From an uncultured Porphyromonadaceae bacterium (GTDB lineage Bacteria > Bacteroidota > Bacteroidia > Bacteroidales > Muribaculaceae), in assembly GCA_947573485.1 (NCBI GenBank), contig CANPGB010000009.1, positions 1-64,000 on the forward strand: DNA of 64,000 nucleotides, written 5' to 3'. The number at the start of each line of letters is the position of its first letter. Position 1 is the first letter of the stretch. Position numbers and translations under genes: made by a program. The notes beneath the pieces are model-generated. The model saw nothing but the letters and a program-made list of their open reading frames with translations, did no database searches and had not been told where the DNA came from. This document shows, in pieces, positions 8,991 to 16,209 of this stretch.

Positions 8991-10754
8991 ATGTCGCTAC
9001 TCAACAACCCCGGCAGCGGTGTCGGAGCCACGGCAAGGACTGTGGCCAAATCGGCTGTCGACTTTCATCCCAAGCTTTTCAGTGCGCTGCGCCACTATAC
9101 CCCGGCCAAACTCAAGGCCGACCTTATTGCGGGTATCGTGGTGGGTATTGTGGCTCTTCCGTTGGCTATAGCCTTCGGTATCGCCTCGGGTGTGAGCCCC
9201 ACAATAGGCCTCGTCACGGCCATTATCGGCGGCTTCATGGTGTCGTTCTTCGGAGGCAACTCTGTTCAGATCGGCGGCCCCACAGGTGCGTTCATCGTCA
9301 TCGTCTACAACATCATCGCTCAGTTCGGCCTGCACGGCCTCGCCATTGCCACTTTCATGGCCGGCGGCATACTCGTGCTCATGGGTCTTTTCAGGCTCGG
9401 CACTGTCATCAAGTTTATTCCGTATCCTATCGTGGTGGGCTTCACTGCGGGTATCGCCCTCACCATTTTCTCAACCCAGATCAACGATTTCTTCGGTCTC
9501 GGTCTGCGCGACATCCCCGGCCAGTTCCTGCCAAAATGGGGGCTGTACCTCTCGAGCTTCGGCAATATATCGCTGCCCGCACTCGCAACCTCGGTGGTGG
9601 CTCTCCTTATTATAGTTTTGGCTCCCAAGGTGTCGAAACGCCTCCCCGGCGCACTCCTCGCCATTATCATAGTAACCGCAGCCTCGTATATCATGGGCCG
9701 GTGCTTCGACTGGTATAGCGTTGAGACTATCGGCGACCGCTTCGGTACCATGGCTACCGACATACCCACACCCCACGGCTTTACGCTCAACATGGCCACT
9801 ATCAACATGTTGCTCCCCTCAGCGTTCACCATTGCCGTGCTCGGCGCCATTGAGTCGCTCCTCTCTGCCACGGTAGCCGACGGTGTCACCGGCTCGCACA
9901 CCAACAGCAACACCGAGCTCATCGGCCAGGGTATAGCCAACATCGCCGTGCCTTTCTTCGGCGGTATTCCCGTGACCGGCGCTATAGCCCGCACCATGAC
10001 CAACATCTCCAACGGCGGCCGCACTCCCGTGGCCGGTATCGTGCATGCACTGGTGCTCTTGCTTATCTTCCTCTTTGCCATGCCTCTCATCAACTATGTG
10101 CCCCTGGCATGCCTTGCCTCGGTGCTTATGGTTGTGGCCTATAACATGAGCGGCTGGCGCACCATTGTGGGCATTTTCCACGCCCCCAAGAGCGATATCT
10201 CGGTGCTCGTGGTCACCTTCCTCCTTACGGTGATTTTCGACCTTACCATTGCCATTGAAATCGGCCTCCTCCTTGCTGTTGTGCTCTTCATGCGCCGCGT
10301 TACCGAGAATACCGAAATCAAGGTTTACTCCGAGCAGCTCGACGTGGCCGAGGGTACCGACCTCTCGCAGCACGAGGTGCTCAATGTGGCCAAGGGTGTG
10401 AGCGTCTACGAAATCGATGGCCCCTTCTTCTTCGGTGTCGCCACCAAGTTCGACGAGCTCATGCGCTCGACCATAGGCAATATGAAGCCGATTGTGCGCA
10501 TCATACGCATGCGTAAGGTGTCGTTTATCGACGCAACCGGCCTCCACAACCTCGAGCTCCTCATCAAAGCGTCGCACAACGAGGGCATACATGTGGTGCT
10601 CTCGGGTGTGAAACCCAACGTGCGCGCCTCGCTCGAGCACGCCGGCATTGAGAAACTTATACCTGCCGACCATATCTGCGACCACATAACCAAGGCCGTG
10701 AAAATGGCCAACCTCATAGCTTCGGAGGAGAGAGCTCCGCTCGCACGTAGCTGA
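8991..10754 (+). CDS. SulP-family inorganic anion transporter with STAS domain
   Basis: A 587-aa inner-membrane protein. About 10-12 hydrophobic segments fill residues 35-420, including the SulP signature region GLVTAIIGGFMVSFFGGN followed by IGGPTGAF. A cytoplasmic STAS domain follows at about 440-560, with the characteristic RMRKVSFIDATGLHNLE stretch near its conserved loop. Members carry sulfate, bicarbonate or other anions, often with H+ or Na+. The substrate cannot be assigned here because no carbonic anhydrase or sulfate assimilation gene is adjacent. It is transcribed alone from 8900-8930 and ends at the hairpin at 10783-10812. Confidence 0.95.
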   Translation: MSLLNNPGSGVGATARTVAKSAVDFHPKLFSALRHYTPAKLKADLIAGIVVGIVALPLAIAFGIASGVSPTIGLVTAIIGGFMVSFFGGNSVQIGGPTGAFIVIVYNIIAQFGLHGLAIATFMAGGILVLMGLFRLGTVIKFIPYPIVVGFTAGIALTIFSTQINDFFGLGLRDIPGQFLPKWGLYLSSFGNISLPALATSVVALLIIVLAPKVSKRLPGALLAIIIVTAASYIMGRCFDWYSVETIGDRFGTMATDIPTPHGFTLNMATINMLLPSAFTIAVLGAIESLLSATVADGVTGSHTNSNTELIGQGIANIAVPFFGGIPVTGAIARTMTNISNGGRTPVAGIVHALVLLLIFLFAMPLINYVPLACLASVLMVVAYNMSGWRTIVGIFHAPKSDISVLVVTFLLTVIFDLTIAIEIGLLLAVVLFMRRVTENTEIKVYSEQLDVAEGTDLSQHEVLNVAKGVSVYEIDGPFFFGVATKFDELMRSTIGNMKPIVRIIRMRKVSFIDATGLHNLELLIKASHNEGIHVVLSGVKPNVRASLEHAGIEKLIPADHICDHITKAVKMANLIASEERAPLARS

Positions 10755-10775
10755 TCGAGGGCTGCTGTATGATGA

Positions 10776-10812
10776 TAAAAAGGGGGCGCGCGACTCATCG
10801 GTCACGCGCCCC
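10776..10812 (-). terminator. terminator between convergent SulP and helical-protein genes
   Basis: Arms at 10783-10794 and 10801-10812 pair with one mismatch. On the minus strand the stem is followed by CTTTTTATC, a good U-tract, so it mainly serves the minus-strand gene. The plus side has only a weak T-run. Confidence 0.75.
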
Positions 10813-10853
10813 TTCACTATATTTATCTACAATATTTTTTGTGTTGGTCAAGC

Positions 10854-11222
10854 TTAGTCGAGCTTGTCGGCAAGGTCGTGGGCTTTGTCGCCGAGAGCGT
10901 CGAGGAAGTTGGCTGCGGCGCCTTTCACTTTTTCGGCTACACCCGAGGCTTTTTCCTTGATCTGATTCAAAGTAGAGTCGGGGTCTTCCTGCTGCTGCTC
11001 GAACTGCTCTTTTGCGGCGGCCATGGCGCTTGCGGCCTTTTCTTTAACGTTCTGCACGGCTTCGGCTGCCTGCTCTTTAATCTGCGACACCTTATCCTGG
11101 GCGTCTTCTTTTATAGCGTTTTCCTGAGCTTCTGCGGCGATGTCGGCGGCTTCGGCCGAAACTTTGGCTGCTGCCTCCGAAACTTTGGCGGCGGCGTTTG
11201 CTTTTGCTTGTTCAGTATTCAT
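10854..11222 (-). CDS. Ala/Lys/Glu/Gln-rich helical protein, LEA-like
   Basis: A 122-aa protein made almost wholly of amphipathic helix: repeated AAAKVSEAAAKVSAEAADIA and KVKGAAANFLDALGDKAHDL patterns, no Cys, no signal peptide, no membrane segment. It resembles the loose LEA/YtxH/apolipophorin-like class of stress-associated helical proteins; that is similarity of composition, not an assignment. The ATG at 11222 (MNTEQAKANAAAK) is preferred over a GTG at 11273, because the longer reading would translate a perfect inverted repeat as coding sequence. It sits alone between a hairpin leader and a good terminator. Confidence 0.75.
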   Translation of the reverse strand: MNTEQAKANAAAKVSEAAAKVSAEAADIAAEAQENAIKEDAQDKVSQIKEQAAEAVQNVKEKAASAMAAAKEQFEQQQEDPDSTLNQIKEKASGVAEKVKGAAANFLDALGDKAHDLADKLD

Positions 11223-11226
11223 AACA

Positions 11227-11273
11227 GTGGCGTTTAAGTTAGTGTTTATTGTCTTTACCAACTTAAACGCCAC
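11227..11273 (-). promoter_or_regulatory. 14-bp perfect inverted repeat in the leader of the helical-protein gene
   Basis: Arms GTGGCGTTTAAGTT (11227-11240) and its exact complement (11260-11273) enclose a 19-nt loop. The structure ends 5 nt before the ATG at 11222. It lacks a U-tract, so it does not look like a terminator of the upstream gene that stops at 11291. It could be a translation-controlling RNA hairpin or a dimeric-repressor site. Confidence 0.6.
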
Positions 11274-11290
11274 GTGCTGTGTGAGGGTTC

Positions 11291-12121
11291 TCAGTTTAAC
11301 AATAATTGTGTGCCGTAGGGAGTGAGGTAGTCGGCAATCATATAGGCCGGTATCGGTATCTGAATTTCGCCCTGGGCGTAAGAGGCGACCTCGTAGGGCT
11401 GGTACGAGAACACGAGCTCGTATGATGCCGTGATATAGAAGTTGTCGCCGCCGGGCAGTGCGTCGATGTCGGTGCGGCCTATCACGTCGCGCATCTGTTC
11501 GGCGGTGCTGCGCAGGCGTATGGGCATCTCCACTATACCCTCGGGGGTGAGGATGTCGGAGAGTTTTATAATCTTGCCTGTCTCGAGGTCGTAGTTGATA
11601 TAGCTTATGCCGTAGTTGCCGTGGGCGGCGCCGGGCGAGTACTCCGAGACGTTGGTGGCGTACGACAGCACTTTGGGTGTGAGGGTCTCCACGTCGCCTT
11701 CAACCGAGGCGAAGCCGTCGACGCACGCAAGGTAGTTCATGCGGGCGGTGAGGGTGTCGGGGAGCACGGTGTCGGCAAGGGTGTAGCCGTAGTCGGCAGC
11801 ACGCTCTTTCATCTGCTCCTCGATGAGCTTGTTGTGGTCGGCGCCGTATTTGCCGAACGCACGCTGCATGATGCTGTCCTGCAGGGCGTTGATGTCGTGC
11901 CCGAAGAGGGCTGTGGGCATGAGCATGTTCACACGGCAGCCGAAAGTGAGGTCGGCGGGGCGCCCGTAGTCTTCGGCCGACTTCTCGAAGGCATAGGTGC
12001 GGGTGTACTCTATGCGCTGGAAAGCGCTCGAGTTATCAACGTATTTCCCCGAGTTTGAGCAGCCCGGGAGTATGGCGGCGGCAGCTATAGCCGGGGCGAG
12101 GAGGCGGATGAGGGTTTTCAT
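11291..12121 (-). CDS. lipoprotein with RsiV-like (DUF3298) C-terminal domain
   Basis: A 276-aa exported protein. The ATG at 12121 gives MKTLIRLLAPAIAAAAILPGCSN, a signal peptide with lipobox LPGC. The frame extends further up but adds only a non-signal stretch. The C-terminal half has the DUF3298 look: AAHGNYGISYINYDLETGK followed by IIKLSDIL. This fold occurs in the extracytoplasmic part of RsiV, the lysozyme-sensing anti-sigma factor, and in many free-standing Bacteroidales lipoproteins. No transmembrane or anti-sigma part is present, so no sigma-factor link can be claimed even though an ECF gene lies 3 kb away. Confidence 0.85.
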   Translation of the reverse strand: MKTLIRLLAPAIAAAAILPGCSNSGKYVDNSSAFQRIEYTRTYAFEKSAEDYGRPADLTFGCRVNMLMPTALFGHDINALQDSIMQRAFGKYGADHNKLIEEQMKERAADYGYTLADTVLPDTLTARMNYLACVDGFASVEGDVETLTPKVLSYATNVSEYSPGAAHGNYGISYINYDLETGKIIKLSDILTPEGIVEMPIRLRSTAEQMRDVIGRTDIDALPGGDNFYITASYELVFSYQPYEVASYAQGEIQIPIPAYMIADYLTPYGTQLLLN

Positions 12122-12150
12122 TGTAGTAAGTGGTTTTGTAGATAAATAAC

Positions 12151-12184
12151 ACCCGGAGTGCACTGCGGGTTTGCGCTCCGGGTT
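12151..12184 (-). terminator. hairpin terminator after the M23 gene
   Basis: Arms ACCCGGAG (12151-12158) and CTCCGGGT (12176-12183) form a stem. On the minus strand it is followed by GTTATTTATC, an imperfect U-tract. Confidence 0.5.
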
Positions 12185-12209
12185 TTATAAGTTATTGTGT
12201 AGTCTGCTT

Positions 12210-13181
12210 TCAGCGCAGCTTAAGGCGCTGGCCTACCTGTAGCTTCGACGATGTCTTGAGGCCGTTTAGGCGGCAGAGCTTGGCCACCGTGGTGCCGTTG
12301 CGCGATGCGATTTTGCTGAGCGAGTCGCCCTTGCGCACGCGATAGGTGGCTGCGCCTGCTGTCGATGAGGCTGCCGCCGACGAGGCCGAGCGCACGTAAG
12401 GCTTCACGGGGTGGTCTTTGAGGTACTGCTTGGCATATTCGCTGTTGGCCGACGGCGAGTAGTTTCGGGCGTTCTGGTAAGTGTTTTTGTCGAACGTGAA
12501 AGTATCGGTGTGCGTCGTCTGGTTGGCGAAGTCGAATATTGCGCAGGGGTTGATGGCGTAGCCCATGTAGCGGGTCTCGAAGTGGAGGTGGGGGCCTGTG
12601 GAACGGCCTGTGTTGCCTGCTAAGGCTATGGGCTGGCCGGCCTTTACATACTGGCCGGGCTCAACGAGGAAGCCCGAGAGGTGGCCGTAGACGGTCTCAA
12701 GGTCGTTGGTGTGGCGTGCCACCACATAGTAGCCGTAGCCGCGGCGCTCGAAGTTGGTGATGCGTATGCGGCCGTCGAAAGCAGCGCGCACGGTGTCGCC
12801 CACGTTCACCTTGAGGTCCACTCCCTTGTGCATGCGGCGGAAGCGGCGGCGGTAGCCGTAGGGCGAGGTTATGTAGCCGGGGTGAGGCATGGCGAACTTC
12901 GATACGTCGATAGTGGCCGTCTGTGGCACGGCGACGCCCGAGTAGCAGTTCACGAGCTTGCTGTCCCACCCTTCGGTGTAGATGTCGAACTCGGGCTCTT
13001 CTTCTTCGTTGAAGAGCTCTTCGAGGTATTTGGTGGTGTTCTCTACCGATATGCCTGCGTTGCCCTGGTTGGCAAGAAGCTGGTCGTGCTGCGACAGGTG
13101 ACGGTCGGGGAGGCGGTACTCCTGGGCGCCGGCGCTGAGCGCAAGCAGGCATGCGGCAGCTGTTAGTATCAGTGACTTCAT
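12210..13181 (-). CDS. secreted M23 peptidoglycan endopeptidase with C-terminal LysM
   Basis: A 323-aa periplasmic cell-wall hydrolase. It has a signal peptide (MKSLILTAAACLLALSAGAQ), then an M23 domain with zinc ligands in MHKGVDLKV (about 119) and HLHFE (about 198). A LysM domain (about 278-323) begins YRVRKGDSLSKIASRNGTT. The combination cleaves peptide cross-links while holding glycan through LysM. The LysM being C-terminal rather than N-terminal is common in Bacteroidota. It starts 48 nt after ndk and may share its transcript. Confidence 0.95.
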   Translation of the reverse strand: MKSLILTAAACLLALSAGAQEYRLPDRHLSQHDQLLANQGNAGISVENTTKYLEELFNEEEEPEFDIYTEGWDSKLVNCYSGVAVPQTATIDVSKFAMPHPGYITSPYGYRRRFRRMHKGVDLKVNVGDTVRAAFDGRIRITNFERRGYGYYVVARHTNDLETVYGHLSGFLVEPGQYVKAGQPIALAGNTGRSTGPHLHFETRYMGYAINPCAIFDFANQTTHTDTFTFDKNTYQNARNYSPSANSEYAKQYLKDHPVKPYVRSASSAAASSTAGAATYRVRKGDSLSKIASRNGTTVAKLCRLNGLKTSSKLQVGQRLKLR

Positions 13182-13229
13182 CGGTTTATTATGGAGAGAT
13201 AATTGTTTATGCGATGCTTCCGGCGGGGT

Positions 13230-13691
13230 TTAGAGCTCGTCGGGAGCGTAGAGGGCTGCGAAAGTGAGGGGCTTGTAGTCGAAGATTTCGTCGGGCTTGA
13301 AGAAGCGCTTGATTTCGATCTCGGCGTTCTCGGGGCTGTCGGAGGCGTGGATAATGTTTTCCTGGCCGCTCATGCCGAAGTCGCCGCGTATGGTGCCGGG
13401 GGCGGCTTTGCGGCAGTTGGTGGCGCCTGTCATGGCACGCACCACAGCCACGGCGTCGACGCCTTTGACTACGGCAACGATTACGGGTGTGCGCATCATG
13501 GAGTGCACAAGGTCGGGGAAGAAGGGGCGGTCAACAAGGTGCGCGTAGTGCTCGCGGAGAATTTCTTCGCTGAGCTGCATCATTTTAAGACCGGTGATGA
13601 TAAAACCTTTGCGTTCGAAGCGGGTGAGAACGTCGCCTGCAAGGCCGCGGGTTATGGTTGAGGGTTTGAGGATTATAAATGTCTGCTCCAT
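13230..13691 (-). CDS. ndk: nucleoside diphosphate kinase
   Basis: A 153-aa cytoplasmic enzyme transferring the gamma phosphate from ATP to nucleoside diphosphates. It begins MEQTFIILKPSTITRG, the family start, and holds the active-site His in ENIIHASDS near residue 113. KAAPGTIRGDFG precedes it, as usual. It is slightly longer than the 140-aa classic form because of an insertion after the second helix, typical of Bacteroidota enzymes. Confidence 0.97.
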   Translation of the reverse strand: MEQTFIILKPSTITRGLAGDVLTRFERKGFIITGLKMMQLSEEILREHYAHLVDRPFFPDLVHSMMRTPVIVAVVKGVDAVAVVRAMTGATNCRKAAPGTIRGDFGMSGQENIIHASDSPENAEIEIKRFFKPDEIFDYKPLTFAALYAPDEL

Positions 13692-13878
13692 GGGGAGGTG
13701 TTAAGGGCTGTTAATGGGCTGAATTTCAAAGCACGAATTTAAGAAAAATCGGCGTCTTTTCCTATTTTCCGCAGTATAAAAAATGCAAAAAGCCCCGGAT
13801 TCCCTCCGTTTTGTCGCTGTAATGTATTGTTATACAGGGTTGTGCGCAAGAATATGTTTTACAACATGTTTTCAAACG

Positions 13879-13911
13879 CAAGTACCCAGGCATGTGTTGC
13901 CGGGGTACTTG
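13879..13911 (-). terminator. hairpin downstream of the VWA gene
   Basis: Arms CAAGTACCC (13879-13887) and GGGTACTTG (13903-13911) pair, with a further GGCA/TGCC inner stem. The gene on the minus strand stops at 13940. There is little U-tract, so this may be a weak or Rho-assisted end, or an RNA 3' stabiliser. A second short hairpin lies near 13789-13813. The remainder of 13692-13939 shows nothing else. Confidence 0.4.
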
Positions 13912-13939
13912 TTGAGTTAAAATGGTTAAATGGCAGCGA

Positions 13940-14629
13940 TTACTTGAGTTTCGATTCGCTGTTGCTCTTGCGGAAGCGGGCGCGCAGGCTCTCCTCGCTC
14001 TCGCCGGAGGCGGCTGCCGCGCACATGTCGGCGTGGATGCGGCGTGAGTGAGCGGCGCGGCTGTCGCTGAGGCTTGCGTACATGTTGCGTGTGCCGGCCT
14101 CGCTGGCCTCGAAGTTGAGGCTGTTCTCGATGTTGAGCGACTGTGCAACCTTGTCGACGTCGATGTTGGCGCCTATGAAGTTGAAGTTCCAGCCCAACTC
14201 GGTGAGGGCCTGTATCATCTTGGCCACGTGCTCGTGGGTGTATTTCTCCGACGAGTTCTCGTAGCCGTCGGTTATGATTGTCACCGAGCCTATGGCGAGC
14301 TCGTGGTGGCGCACTGTCTCGCGCAGGTCGGAGAGGGTGGTGCCTATGGCGTCGTAGAGTGGCGTGTTGCCCCAGGGGCGGTAGAGCTCATTGTTGATGT
14401 GCTGCGCCTTGGCTGCGGGCACCTCGCGGAGCAGATAGCGCGACGGTACCGACGTGCCGCCCTGGAAGGCGTAGATGCTCACGAAGTGCTCCTGCGAGTC
14501 TTTGAACTCGCCCTGCGACGATATTATGGTGTTGATAGTCTCGTTGCAGCCATCGATAGTGGCTTTAGTGAGGTTGCCCATAGAGCCGCTTTCGTCGAGG
14601 ATGATAAGGTTGAAGATTGCTGTTTTCAT
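13940..14629 (-). CDS. von Willebrand factor A-domain protein
   Basis: A 229-aa cytoplasmic-looking VWA protein without signal peptide. The MIDAS metal-binding motif is complete: DESGSMG at residues 12-18, a Thr in the NTPLYD loop, and TDGYEN near 121. The last 40 residues are charged and Ser/Arg-rich (SEESLRARFRKSN). It starts 39 nt behind the Nudix regulator stop and is probably co-transcribed. Stand-alone proteins of this shape resemble TerY-like or YegL-like VWA proteins, but no tellurite-type or kinase partner lies beside it, so the role is unknown. Confidence 0.88.
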   Translation of the reverse strand: MKTAIFNLIILDESGSMGNLTKATIDGCNETINTIISSQGEFKDSQEHFVSIYAFQGGTSVPSRYLLREVPAAKAQHINNELYRPWGNTPLYDAIGTTLSDLRETVRHHELAIGSVTIITDGYENSSEKYTHEHVAKMIQALTELGWNFNFIGANIDVDKVAQSLNIENSLNFEASEAGTRNMYASLSDSRAAHSRRIHADMCAAAASGESEESLRARFRKSNSESKLK

Positions 14630-14668
14630 AGCTGTAAAGTGGTTAGTTTATTGATTATTGATTAGATA

Positions 14669-15337
14669 TTAAAGATTCCAGAATGAGTCGTCGTCGAACA
14701 CCTCTTTTGCGAGGCTGTAGGCCGTCTTCTGCCTGCCCGAGCCCGGGGCTGCCTCCTCGCAGGCGAGCACTCCCGAGCTGCTCATCTTGCGGGCGAAGTT
14801 GCGGCGGTCGTAGCTCTGGCCGGTTATCAGTTCGTACACGCGCTGCAGCTCGGGCATCGAGAATTTTTTGTCGAGCAGCTTGAAAGCTATAGGCCGCGTG
14901 TGAATCACCTCGCGCAGCTTGCGCCGGGCACTTTCAATTATCGACGCGTGGTCGAAGGCCAGTGGCGGCAGGGCGTCGAGCGAGTACCAGCAGGCCTTGG
15001 CGGCATCGTCGCCCGCTATGAGGCGGAACTCCGACTTGCGAACGAGGGCGTAGAAGGCCACCGAGAGCACCCGTGTGCGAGGGTCGCGCGAGGGCTTGCT
15101 GAACACGTGGAACTGCTCGAGGTATTCGGGCCGTGCGCCCGTCTCCTCTTCGAGCTCACGCCGGGCGCAGTCCTCCACCGTCTCGTCGGGCTTGAGGAAG
15201 CCTCCGGGTAGCGCCCACGAGCCCTTGAAAGGCTCTACGCCTCGCTCTATGAGAAGAACGAAAAGCTCGCGTCCGTCGAAGCCGAACACCACGCTGTCGG
15301 TCGCCACTGAGGGTCGGGGATACTTGTAGATAAACAT
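14669..15337 (-). CDS. Nudix-domain transcriptional regulator (NrtR/AraR-like)
   Basis: A 222-aa protein joining an N-terminal Nudix domain (about 1-140) to a C-terminal winged-helix region (about 150-222, SMPELQRVYELITGQSYDRR). This is the architecture of NrtR-type regulators, whose Nudix fold senses ADP-ribose or a sugar. The Nudix box is intact (GGFLKPDETVEDCARRELEE then ETGA, matching Gx5Ex7REUxEExGU), so hydrolysis may be retained. The ATG at 15337 gives MFIYKYPRPSVATD, the usual family start. The longer frame would translate through the operators described next. The ligand and target genes are not evident, and self-regulation is likely. Confidence 0.88.
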   Translation of the reverse strand: MFIYKYPRPSVATDSVVFGFDGRELFVLLIERGVEPFKGSWALPGGFLKPDETVEDCARRELEEETGARPEYLEQFHVFSKPSRDPRTRVLSVAFYALVRKSEFRLIAGDDAAKACWYSLDALPPLAFDHASIIESARRKLREVIHTRPIAFKLLDKKFSMPELQRVYELITGQSYDRRNFARKMSSSGVLACEEAAPGSGRQKTAYSLAKEVFDDDSFWNL

Positions 15338-15353
15338 GGCTTTAAGAGTTGAA

Positions 15354-15399
15354 GTGTTATTTTGACACAAAGTTAATGTGTTATTTTGACACAACCAAA
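15354..15399 (-). promoter_or_regulatory. promoter with two operator copies, autoregulation of the Nudix regulator
   Basis: On the minus strand TTTG (15399-15396), 20 nt, TAACTTTG (15375-15368). Two exact copies of the 15-mer GTGTCAAAATAACAC (minus 15392-15378 and 15368-15354) lie 24 bp apart. One falls between the -33 and -7 boxes and the other begins at the -7 edge over the start site. Each copy has GTGT/ACAC palindromic arms. Confidence 0.65.
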
Positions 15400-15469
15400 T
15401 TTCTATGCGAAAATATCCTTTTTTGACCAAGAAATAGTGAAAAAGGGATAGTGAAATGGAGTGATTGGC

Positions 15470-16141
15470 GTGGGGGTAGGAGTTATGGGTTAGGAGTTAG
15501 GGCTTTAGTCTTTGTCGGACTTGGCGGACAGGTCTGACTTGTCTGACCGGTCTGACTTGGGCGTCCGCCAGGACGCAGATTAACCCAGTAACCCGTGCGC
15601 CGGAGCTTGCGGAGGCGTGCGGGGATAGTAACTCCCTAAAGGAGAGCGTCCGGCAGCGTGTAGGGCGTCCGTCAGGACGCAGATTAATCCAGTAACCCCG
15701 TACGCCGGAGCTTTAGCGGAGGCGTGCGGGGATAGCAACTCCCTCAAGGAAAGCGTCCGGCAGGACGCAGATTAAGATCGTAGACTAATGCTAAAAGCCG
15801 AAAAATTCAACCCCTGCCTCGCTTAATAAATTGCAGTACTCATCCTCAAAAGAGAGGCCTCGGTGATGCTGTGTGACTCATGGTGCAAAGGTGTTGATAA
15901 ATAGATAATTATGCAAATCTTAATCTGCGTCCTGCCGGACGCCCCTCGTGTGGGTATCGCTACCCCCGCACGCCTCCGCAAGCTGCGGCGTACGGGGTTA
16001 CTGGGTTAATCTGCGTCCTGGCGGACGCCCGTGTCAGGCTGGTCAGACAAGTCAGCCAAGTCCGACAAGTCCGACGGGTCCGACAAAAGCCCCCCACTCC
16101 TCACCCCCTAACCCCTAACTCCTAACCCCTAACCCCTAACT
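15470..16141. repeat. composite palindromic repeat element A
   Basis: This 670-nt non-coding stretch is built symmetrically. From the left come a GTTAGGAG-type tract (15470-15502), a tract of GTCGGACTT/GTCTGACTT units (15513-15558), and two inverted copies of a 25-nt core (15559-15583, 15663-15687). Then come a shorter core variant (15753-15776), a central unit (about 15777-15915), forward cores (15920-15944, 16016-16040), and the mirrored TCCGACAAG and CCCCTAACT tracts (16040-16141). Each core is a hairpin, GCGTCC-loop-GGACGC. Between cores sits a second hairpin of the CCCCGCACGCC/GGCGTACGGGG type. The central unit is the reverse complement of that in element B. No transposase is present. 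Confidence 0.85.
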
Positions 16142-16176
16142 AAAAAACCCGGGCGCCGCTGTGTGCGACGCCCGGG
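16142..16176 (-). terminator. terminator of the protease/cohesin operon
   Basis: A CCCGGGCG stem (16148-16155 with 16169-16176, extended inward) is followed on the minus strand by TTTTTT (16147-16142). Confidence 0.88.
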
Positions 16177-16209
16177 CGGGTATACTTGATTTTATGAAGG
16201 AGGCGAGGC

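Noticed and set aside
10854-11273. Longer GTG start for the helical protein
   Set aside because: It would translate the perfect inverted repeat, and an ATG follows directly after it.
8058-12121. Sigma/anti-sigma pair of the ECF factor and the DUF3298 lipoprotein
   Set aside because: They are separated by the SulP gene, and the lipoprotein has no membrane helix or cytoplasmic anti-sigma part.
13762-14148. 128-aa minus-strand frame overlapping the VWA gene end
   Set aside because: Ala/Thr/Ser/Arg-rich composition typical of a shifted frame, and it overlaps the clear VWA protein.
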